NCBI GenBank assembly: GCA_031323845.1
Contig: JAVIYP010000005.1
Span: 1 to 64,000 of the forward strand
DNA: 64,000 bases
Reading direction: 5' to 3'
DNA from: PUPG01 sp031323845
GTDB lineage: Bacteria; Bacteroidota; Bacteroidia; Bacteroidales; UBA7960
Shown: positions 58,046 to 64,000 of the stretch, piece by piece
Layout: every line of letters begins with the position of its first letter
Numbering within the stretch: the first letter of the stretch is position 1
Made by a program: the position numbers and the translations under genes
Notes under the pieces: generated by a model
What the model saw: only the letters and a program-made list of their open reading frames with translations
The model's database searches: none
Told to the model about the DNA's origin: nothing

Positions 58046-58603
58046 TTATAAGCCTATATCGGGGCCGATTTCTTTCATGGCATTGAGCGACAATTCAACA
58101 AACTCCGGAAGACTCAGCCCGAGTTTCTCACATTCCATAACGGTATCCCTGTTCACAGAGGCAGCAAAAGCCTTTTCCTTCATTCGTTTGGTGACGGATT
58201 TAACTTTGACGGCGGCCACTTTTTTGTCGGGATAAACAAGGGCCGTAGCCGTAATCAGTCCGGTAATGGTTTCACCGGCGGCCAGTGCATGGTGCAGGGG
58301 CTTGTATCGTTGCCGGCCGTGGGCGGCCAGTTCATTGTGCAACATCACCGCTTCAACAATTTCAGAGTCCACCCCGTATTCTTCCAGTATTTTGGCCCCA
58401 TCCATGGCGTGCACCAGCGGATCGGCCTGGGTTATTTCAACGTCCACATCGTGCAGCAAGCCGGCCAGTCCCCATTGGTCAGGGTCTTCTCCCAAATGCT
58501 TTGCCAGTGCCCGCAACACAGCCTCTGAAGCCAGGCAATGAGCAATAAGTTTCGGGTTTTTTACATATTGGTGAAGCAGTTCCAGCGCTTTCTCTCTTTT
58601 CAT
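58046..58603 (-). CDS. HDIG-type HD-domain protein
   Basis: The 185-residue protein starts at ATG 58603 (MKREKALELLHQYV). The metal site is His22 in LIAHCLASEAVLRALA, then His51-Asp52 in GLLHDVDVE, then later His and Asp residues (HAMDGAKIL; VMLHNELAAHG; HHALAAGETITGLI). The compact HDIG form is annotated as a metal-dependent phosphohydrolase, with substrates ranging from nucleotides to cyclic dinucleotides; none can be chosen here. It is the last gene on the leftward strand after the envelope cluster, 98 bp from the PD40 gene, and converges with the protease gene. Confidence 0.87.
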   Translation of the reverse strand: MKREKALELLHQYVKNPKLIAHCLASEAVLRALAKHLGEDPDQWGLAGLLHDVDVEITQADPLVHAMDGAKILEEYGVDSEIVEAVMLHNELAAHGRQRYKPLHHALAAGETITGLITATALVYPDKKVAAVKVKSVTKRMKEKAFAASVNRDTVMECEKLGLSLPEFVELSLNAMKEIGPDIGL

Positions 58604-58701
58604 ATTCCGGGTTTTGCCGGCGGCGTTTTCTCCGCAACCTGCCTTACGGTCCATGGAGGTAACGGCAGGGCGGTGTGTCTGACCGCAACGTATTTTGTCA
58701 A

Positions 58702-60192
58702 TTAGGGGGCCTCAAAAACATTCAACAACACTTCCGTTTCAAAAAAGTCCTGCTCGCGAGTGGCGTCAATGATCAACGGCTCGGAGATATAGCCGTCAAG
58801 GTCAACGGTCAGTGTGTAGCTGTGTCCCAGCGGAAGCAGCACACGAAACGCATCGGAAAACAGTTCATAGTGAACAGCCTCTGAAGGTTGATAATTGATC
58901 AGGACTTTTGGCCGGAGGCCGGGCGGAACCGGCTGTCCTGTGAGTTTATCTATAATTCTGCCCCTGATCTGAAAAACATCGGTTTGGGCAAAGTATAGAT
59001 TTTGTTCGATCACGGTACCTGGTTGAACCCGGGTGAGGTCAATCATGGCAGCCACTCCTGCCCAATTATCCATTTGGGGTTTCAGCGTATGGGAGGCTCC
59101 CGGCTCGAGCTGCACTTCAAAGAATGCCTCACCTTTATTGATGATCAGACCGGGAAAATCCCGGCGTCCGTTTACCAGGATATGGTACGTGGTATCATCA
59201 AGCATCCTTGACTGATCCTGATGGTAGAGAAGATACCCTTTAACCTGAACCACGGGGGCCTCCTTGTCAAGTCGCAGCCTGAATATGTCTGCTTTCCCAA
59301 AAGAGTTGGTTACAGAACTGTAATACACCCATGCTTCATTACCGTCAATTCTGTAATAGGAATCCCATCCGGGACTGTTCACATTTTCGTCAACCTGTAT
59401 CGGACCGGCCCAGTTTTCGAAGCCTGCATCAATCCGTCTTGCATAATAAATATTAAACACATCGGGATCCTCTTCCAGGTTGGCGGAAAAATACAGACGC
59501 CGTTTGTCGTGAGACAGGAATGGTGCTTCCAGGCTTTGATGGCCGGAAGGAATAAGGTTGCTGAATGATAATTTGATCGGACGGGCATACCTGTATCTCC
59601 CGGTTTGCCTGGACAAATAAATATCCATGGTTTGTCTTTGCCGGGAGTTGGAAAACGACATTACCAGCAGGCTTCTGTCGGGGCTCATATACGCATTTAC
59701 CAGCGAACCTCTGTTCATACCGGCAAAGCCGGACACCTTAATGGGCCGTGGCTTGCTCCATTCGTTCGGACCTGTTTTCTGCACTATGGAGAATCCCCTG
59801 TTGCGCCACCGGGTACCAGCATTGTTGAATCTTCCCAGGATAAGGTATGATGTCCCATCGTCAAGCGCCGACAATAATGCGTTGGAACGTCCTATATTGA
59901 CACTGTTCGGCAATCTTTGAGCTTCACTCCAGGAATGATCATCCTGAAGCCTGGAATACCAGATGTCCTGGCTGTTTTTTTCGCCATACCTGTTTTCCGG
60001 GTGGTTCACCCTGGTGAAAAAAAGCATCTTTCCGTCAACAGACAGCACCGGGTTTATTTCTGAATATTCGGTGTTAATGCTTATTCCAAGATTTTCCGGT
60101 TGCACCTTTGGCTGGGAGCGGCCGGTGGCGGGATTGAAAATGAAACAAAGACCTGTAAGCAGGGTAACAATAGTTTTTACGATATCATACAT
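58702..60192 (-). CDS. Exported PD40 beta-propeller protein with C-terminal carboxypeptidase-regulatory-like domain
   Basis: The 496-residue precursor has a signal peptide (MYDIVKTIVTLLTGLCFIF). About 35-320 is built from PD40/TolB-like blades: YSEINPVLSVDGKMLFFTR, DIWYSRLQDDHSWSEAQRLP, YMSPDRSLLVMSFSNSR, APFLSHDKRRLYFSANLEE and DIFRLRLDK. Residues about 405-490 resemble the CarboxypepD_reg-like fold (FQIRGRIIDKLTGQPVPPG; LLPLGHSYTLTVDLDGYI). This is the domain order of type IX secretion protein PorE without its C-terminal OmpA-like peptidoglycan-binding domain. It is third in the run lipoprotein, barrel, propeller, 23 bp after the barrel gene. Confidence 0.78.
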   Translation of the reverse strand: MYDIVKTIVTLLTGLCFIFNPATGRSQPKVQPENLGISINTEYSEINPVLSVDGKMLFFTRVNHPENRYGEKNSQDIWYSRLQDDHSWSEAQRLPNSVNIGRSNALLSALDDGTSYLILGRFNNAGTRWRNRGFSIVQKTGPNEWSKPRPIKVSGFAGMNRGSLVNAYMSPDRSLLVMSFSNSRQRQTMDIYLSRQTGRYRYARPIKLSFSNLIPSGHQSLEAPFLSHDKRRLYFSANLEEDPDVFNIYYARRIDAGFENWAGPIQVDENVNSPGWDSYYRIDGNEAWVYYSSVTNSFGKADIFRLRLDKEAPVVQVKGYLLYHQDQSRMLDDTTYHILVNGRRDFPGLIINKGEAFFEVQLEPGASHTLKPQMDNWAGVAAMIDLTRVQPGTVIEQNLYFAQTDVFQIRGRIIDKLTGQPVPPGLRPKVLINYQPSEAVHYELFSDAFRVLLPLGHSYTLTVDLDGYISEPLIIDATREQDFFETEVLLNVFEAP

Positions 60193-60215
60193 GGTTCAAG
60201 TGTATGGTTTGGTTA

Positions 60216-61562
60216 TTATCTATACGGCAGACCTTGCTGTTCGGTTAGTTTTCCAAATACCATATTCACGCCAAAACGCAGGTTAAAGTTGGTTAAACTC
60301 AGGGGGTCAATGAGTGGGGCATAGTAGTTATCGGTAACCACATAAAATTGCAGGGGTCCGGGTTTGAAGATCAGCCCGAGACCGAAATTGGCAAAGCTTC
60401 GTTGGTTGAAAGCAACGTTGGTGGCCACTGTCCATGTCCGGCCCACCCCCTGGGTAAGGTTCAGTGAAACTGCCGGATAATGTTTTCTGTTAACCGTGCT
60501 GTAAAACTGAAATCCTGCATGGGTTCTGGCGGCAAGCCTGTAGCTTGCGGAAAGATAGATTTTGGGAGGCAGCCATGTCCGGTAACCACCTTCGAGCTCT
60601 TCATCAGTAAAGTTGTCCAGGAAATCGTCCATGAATCCGTTGGAGTCATCGTTGTCATCGCCGGAAGAACTGTTTGCAAAAATGTCGATGCCGTTATATA
60701 CCGCCTCTCCCCTGATGCGGTAATGTTTGGTGTTGTCTTTCCAGGAAATAAAGCCTATGTCGTTTATGGCTACGCTGAAGGTTGTCCTTTCGTCGAATCT
60801 GAATACGGTGCCCAGCGACAAGGCAAAGCCGGGGTTTCTGAATCGGAGCAGAAAATCCCCAATCCATTCATCATCAACATCATCATCGAAAGGCACTCCC
60901 GCGCTGTACAGGGTAAAATCAGTGGCAACGGAGTGTTCATAATCATTGTTAAGGACGGCTATATGGATATTTTCCGGTTCGAGCGAAAGGTTTGCAAGTC
61001 CGTGCAACACACTGAACCTTCCTCCGAAGACCCAGGGTCCCCACACCCTGGAGGCGCCAAAAGTGAACTCCCTGTATAAATTGGCTTCTACGCCGAAAGG
61101 CGTAAAATCAAAGCGTTGACCTACCATGTCGGCATTACCGCGCAACAGCAGTGAAACAAAATCTTTGGGATAAAACAAGGACATGCTGTGTTTTTGCCTT
61201 GAGGCGAACCAGTAATTCCATTGATCAACGTTAATCCGAAGGTGAAAAATATCGAGGTCGGCCCCAAAGTGCAGCATGTTCTGATGGGCGAGGTGTGCAA
61301 GCATCTGACCAGTATTTAACACCTGCCGGCCATCCTTGTTCGAGATAAACCTGTTTGGCACAAAGCCGTTATGGATCATCTGGAATGAAACTGAAGAGAT
61401 TCCCGGCAGCCCAAGACTCACCCTGTGGTCAGGCGTCAACGCCGGATTCAGAAAGGAGGACTGAAATACATCGTTAAAGAGGGGCAGCACTGTTTCTGAT
61501 TGTGCCCTGGCTCCCAACGAACAGATCCATACAAACAGGATTATTATACTGGCTTTTTTCAT
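60216..61562 (-). CDS. DUF5723-like outer-membrane barrel protein
   Basis: The 448-residue precursor starts at ATG 61562 (MKKASIIILFVWICSLGARAQ), a clean signal peptide. The mature start, FQSSFLNPALTPDHRVSLGLPGISSVSF, and repeated amphipathic strands (VNRKHYPAVSLNLTQG, TWTVATNVAFNQRSFANFGLGLIFKPGPLQFYVVTDNYYAPL, FNLRFGVNMVFG) fit the DUF5723 family of Bacteroidota outer-membrane proteins. An acidic loop (about residues 290-320, SSSGDDNDDSNGFMDDF) is probably surface-exposed. Function is unknown. It lies 58 bp after the lipoprotein gene and 23 bp before the PD40 gene. Confidence 0.77.
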   Translation of the reverse strand: MKKASIIILFVWICSLGARAQSETVLPLFNDVFQSSFLNPALTPDHRVSLGLPGISSVSFQMIHNGFVPNRFISNKDGRQVLNTGQMLAHLAHQNMLHFGADLDIFHLRINVDQWNYWFASRQKHSMSLFYPKDFVSLLLRGNADMVGQRFDFTPFGVEANLYREFTFGASRVWGPWVFGGRFSVLHGLANLSLEPENIHIAVLNNDYEHSVATDFTLYSAGVPFDDDVDDEWIGDFLLRFRNPGFALSLGTVFRFDERTTFSVAINDIGFISWKDNTKHYRIRGEAVYNGIDIFANSSSGDDNDDSNGFMDDFLDNFTDEELEGGYRTWLPPKIYLSASYRLAARTHAGFQFYSTVNRKHYPAVSLNLTQGVGRTWTVATNVAFNQRSFANFGLGLIFKPGPLQFYVVTDNYYAPLIDPLSLTNFNLRFGVNMVFGKLTEQQGLPYR

Positions 61563-61620
61563 GATTCGCAACTATTATCGTGTACACAGTTGGTTTTAAT
61601 CTATATGTTCTCGCATGCCG

Positions 61621-63228
61621 TCAGGGTGCCACGGTGGCATCTATGTACAGCGTGGCTTTTATCCCCAGAAAGTCAGAGGGCCTGATGTTAACGCTCCTGT
61701 CCCTGGCACCTTTGGTCTGGGCCTTAAACAGCACTCTCATTTCGGCAGCATCAAGCATTTTGTCGTATTGTTCCCGGGTCAGTGAGTAGATCATGGTCTG
61801 TTCGCGGTAACCGATGGCATCGCCTGAATCATCAATTTCAGGGCTTTCTATCAAGCTTGCTACGTCATCGAAAATCCGCACCAGTTCAGCTCCTTCGCTG
61901 TCAACAAAGATCAATTGCATGCCAAGGCTGACAGGAATCCCGTTTTTAGTTTCCACGACCATTGAAGCGGTAAAATCTTCAACAAACCCCAACTCGGGAT
62001 AGCTTCCTACTTCCCGTTCAAAATCAAAGAACAGATCGAGAATGCTGCCAGTAAGCGGCATTTCCACTTTCGTGACGAAATGGACCCGGCTGGTGTCAGC
62101 AACAAAAAAATCATGAATGTATTCAACCGGGGTGGCCGGGTTTATTTCGCCCAGATAATACCCTCCGGTGAAACCCATCGAAACGGGAATAAATGAAAGG
62201 AGGTCGTTGATGTTTGAGTTATCATTATTCAGCCGGAACCTTGTTCTGACAAAGCCCTCTTCCTCGGTTGCATAAGCCGGATAATTCATTTCTCCCAGAA
62301 GAAAGTCCTTCCAGTGATCGTCAATACCTGCCGCAGCGCCTGTGTTTTGAATGTTGAGGGTATCCTCATCATGATTAACCAGGTACATATGGCCGATCAG
62401 CAGTGCCAGCGGAACACCCAGGGATGTGCCAATATCAAATTCAATAAAGATATCTTCAAGATAAATGTAGGGATCTTCGATGATGGCCTCAAATAATCCG
62501 AAATTGATCTCGTTATCTCCGAGTTCTCCGGCATTTTCAATAAACCCCACTGCTTTTTCGTAACGCAAGGCTCCAAACCTGATAAAGGTATTAAAGCTTC
62601 CTGCATCAGCGGTTGCTGACTCAAATTCAATGTGGTAGGTGATGTTGTTGTACAGCGTATCTGTGCCTTCAACACGGAAAAGATCCAGCCTTGTGTCGGC
62701 CAGGTCAACAATATTGCTGGAGAGAAACGGGTTTTCACCCCATTCGGCGGTGATGCTTACCGGCCTGCCATTGTATATCATGCCGGGGAAAGTAATCTTA
62801 ATTTCCACATCATCCGCAAAATCCTTTTCAAACTCAACCAATAGCTGGCCCCTGCTCAGAAACAGATGCTTCAATTCCGATCCTGTGCCAAAGCCGCTAA
62901 ACTCCTCTTCAATGGTAATTTCAAAGGCAGCTGCCTGAATCGGAATGGTTTGCTCAAACCTTCGTTCTGGAATAAACAGAAAAGGCCTGATGCTTAGCTC
63001 ATTATCAAACTTCATAATCAACCGGTCGTCCGTAACCTCAAGGAATGAACTGAGGTCGGTCGTTCCGGCATCAATCATTTCTGCAATGGTAGCCTCTGAG
63101 TTAATCAGAGGTAACACGAAAGATGTGGTAAAAGGCTCTATCTCAATATCCTGAAGCGCGTCGTAATCGGCACAGGAATAGAGCAGCAATGCGAGAGCCG
63201 GGAAAATCAGGAACGTTTTGGTGCGCAT
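61621..63228 (-). CDS. Large lipoprotein of unknown function
   Basis: The 535-residue precursor has lipobox LLLYSC with Cys19 and continues ADYDALQDIEIEPFTTSFVLPLINSEATIAEMI. The mature part is acidic and beta-rich, with alternating hydrophobics (VEIKITFPGMIYNGRPVSI; SMVVETKNGIPVSLGMQLIFVD; MRVLFKAQTKGA), suggesting tandem Ig-like or jelly-roll domains; I recognise no named family. There is no enzymatic motif. It is the first gene of the leftward trio with the DUF5723-like barrel and PD40 propeller, so they probably form one envelope assembly. Confidence 0.75.
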   Translation of the reverse strand: MRTKTFLIFPALALLLYSCADYDALQDIEIEPFTTSFVLPLINSEATIAEMIDAGTTDLSSFLEVTDDRLIMKFDNELSIRPFLFIPERRFEQTIPIQAAAFEITIEEEFSGFGTGSELKHLFLSRGQLLVEFEKDFADDVEIKITFPGMIYNGRPVSITAEWGENPFLSSNIVDLADTRLDLFRVEGTDTLYNNITYHIEFESATADAGSFNTFIRFGALRYEKAVGFIENAGELGDNEINFGLFEAIIEDPYIYLEDIFIEFDIGTSLGVPLALLIGHMYLVNHDEDTLNIQNTGAAAGIDDHWKDFLLGEMNYPAYATEEEGFVRTRFRLNNDNSNINDLLSFIPVSMGFTGGYYLGEINPATPVEYIHDFFVADTSRVHFVTKVEMPLTGSILDLFFDFEREVGSYPELGFVEDFTASMVVETKNGIPVSLGMQLIFVDSEGAELVRIFDDVASLIESPEIDDSGDAIGYREQTMIYSLTREQYDKMLDAAEMRVLFKAQTKGARDRSVNIRPSDFLGIKATLYIDATVAP

Positions 63229-63544
63229 AAAAAAGTTTTTTGAGGTTTTTTTTAAGCCTCTGCCGGCTAAGTTTCTAAATTTTCAGACAAAACAGATCTG
63301 TAAATTTGATGTTAAATATACAAAAAGAGCTGATATATTCATCACATTTAAAAAATTATATTTCTCTGTATCTTGTCAGATGAGCATCCTGATCAATATA
63401 AGAAAGGGGCAATTCAGTCGTATATGCTGTTGCGACTCCGAAAAAGAGTAAACAGTCGACACTGTTTATCAGGACAATGGTGTTTCATGGTATTCTTACA
63501 GTGCAACCATACGGGTATAATGAAAATAGTTTGTTATTTTTGAT

Positions 63545-63667
63545 ATGGAAAAAAAGATTAAACCATTGAAGCAACTGCAAAAGGTTAAAAAAACCACAGA
63601 TTATGAACAATTATTCATTTCAAAGGTGTTCATGAGCTCACTTCGTTCGGTTCACAGATTATTATAA
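63545..63667 (+). CDS. Possible 40-residue small ORF
   Basis: ATG 63545 opens MEKKIKPLKQLQKVKKTTDY and reads 40 codons to TAA 63665. A TATTTTTG box lies just 10 bp upstream, too close to serve as this ORF's own normal promoter. The basic N-terminal half looks protein-like, but the second half (SSLRSVHRLL) overlaps a repeat-like stretch. It may be a gene remnant. The 63229-63544 spacer also contains an 8-bp-stem hairpin (63449-63468) and nothing else I can identify. Confidence 0.2.
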   Translation: MEKKIKPLKQLQKVKKTTDYEQLFISKVFMSSLRSVHRLL

Positions 63668-63749
63668 ATTATCAGGGGCAGGCATCAGCGTTGAGTAAGA
63701 GTACCCCAGTGATTTAAAATCAGTTTTCGGCACGGTCTCATCACTCAAA

Positions 63750-63884
63750 TAATCAACAATTCAACGATTCAACAAAAAACGAATAAACGATTCAACAATA
63801 AAACGATTCAACAAAAAACATACACCAATATATGCTCCGAACTCTGAATGCTGACATCCGGCTTCCGGTCTCCGGCCTCCGGTT
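63750..63884. repeat. Composite tandem repeat, copy R3 (rearranged)
   Basis: AACGATTC / AACAATTC-type 8-bp units (63750-63819) are followed by 7-bp TCCGGTC / TCTGAAT-type units (63836-63884). The same two unit types occur in R1 and R2, but here the 8-bp array is on the opposite strand relative to the 7-bp array, so the modules have been shuffled. Confidence 0.6.
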
Positions 63885-63944
63885 TTCATTCAGCACCCCG
63901 GGTATACTTACAAAACACAGAAAACCCAGCATTCACATATCCAA

Positions 63945-64000
63945 ATGAAGCGCTTTATAATCAAAGGAACATTCCAGGAATGCCGTATTGCTGCCGGAAG
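63945..64000 (+). CDS. Possible start of a gene cut by the window edge
   Basis: ATG at 63945 reads MKRFIIKGTFQECRIAAG to the end of the window without a stop. It follows the repeat R3 and a spacer, a normal place for a gene to begin. Eighteen residues are too few to name a family. Confidence 0.3.
   Translation, partial: MKRFIIKGTFQECRIAAG

Overview
The window reads as chromosomal DNA of a member of the Bacteroidota, probably Bacteroidia (Bacteroidales or Marinilabiliales-like). Signs are promoters of the TTTG / TAnnTTTG type, few Shine-Dalgarno sites, an RprX/RprY-like two-component pair, a DUF4270 lipoprotein, a short GT5-only glycogen synthase, an EF-G2 paralogue with a degenerate G domain, a 29-residue AURKAIP1/COX24-type protein, SPOR and TonB proteins, and many outer-membrane barrel and lipoprotein genes. 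Iron superoxide dismutase, an apparent aldehyde:ferredoxin oxidoreductase fragment, a B12-dependent ribonucleotide reductase and a SUF system suggest an anaerobe or microaerophile that meets oxygen at times. No rRNA, tRNA, CRISPR array, phage or transposase gene was seen.

Layout. 0-3.8 kb: partial oxidoreductase, CoA-binding protein, MscS channel, beta carbonic anhydrase, Fe-SOD. 3.8-6.4 kb: histidine kinase and response regulator behind a promoter with OmpR-type direct repeats. 6.4-14.1 kb: sufBCDSE and a SufT-like gene, interrupted by an oppositely oriented exported LPP20-like gene and a repeat-rich spacer. 14.1-18.1 kb: gcvH, a VanZ-like protein, tonB, recG. 18.3-25.5 kb: outer-membrane barrel, then leftward asnS-rpoN-PAP2, a glycosyltransferase, and rightward class II aldolase. 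25.4-34.3 kb: SPOR protein, proS, an aromatic-rich lipoprotein, an OmpP1/FadL barrel, CdsZ-like/Nif3 pair, lpxK; this block is bracketed by two inverted copies of a composite tandem repeat. 34.7-40.5 kb: information processing (ssb, mutY, HU, COX24-type small protein, RNase E/G, recX, prfB with programmed frameshift). 40.7-47.4 kb: nrdJ, AbgT transporter, EF-G2. 47.5-53.2 kb: a compact leftward run glgA-DUF4270-glmS-flavodoxin-pfkB. 53.4-58.0 kb: panC, panD, flippase-like membrane protein, hldE-type adenylyltransferase, S41 protease. 58.0-63.2 kb: HD protein and a three-gene envelope cluster (lipoprotein, DUF5723-like barrel, PD40 propeller). The last 0.8 kb is mainly repeats.

Most genes are core metabolism, and I found no obvious large novel operon. 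The best leads are regulatory and structural. A 143-bp repeat in two copies carries what looks like a complete promoter, and its ATGAA...TTCAT palindrome recurs at a third promoter. One copy is split by exactly 200 bp flanked by a 5-bp duplication. A composite 7/8-bp tandem repeat family is scattered through the spacers. A 36-bp perfect palindrome lies behind ssb, and asnS has a leader with two mutually exclusive hairpins. The envelope cluster at 58.7-63.2 kb resembles a PorP/PorE-type arrangement but lacks the peptidoglycan-binding domain.
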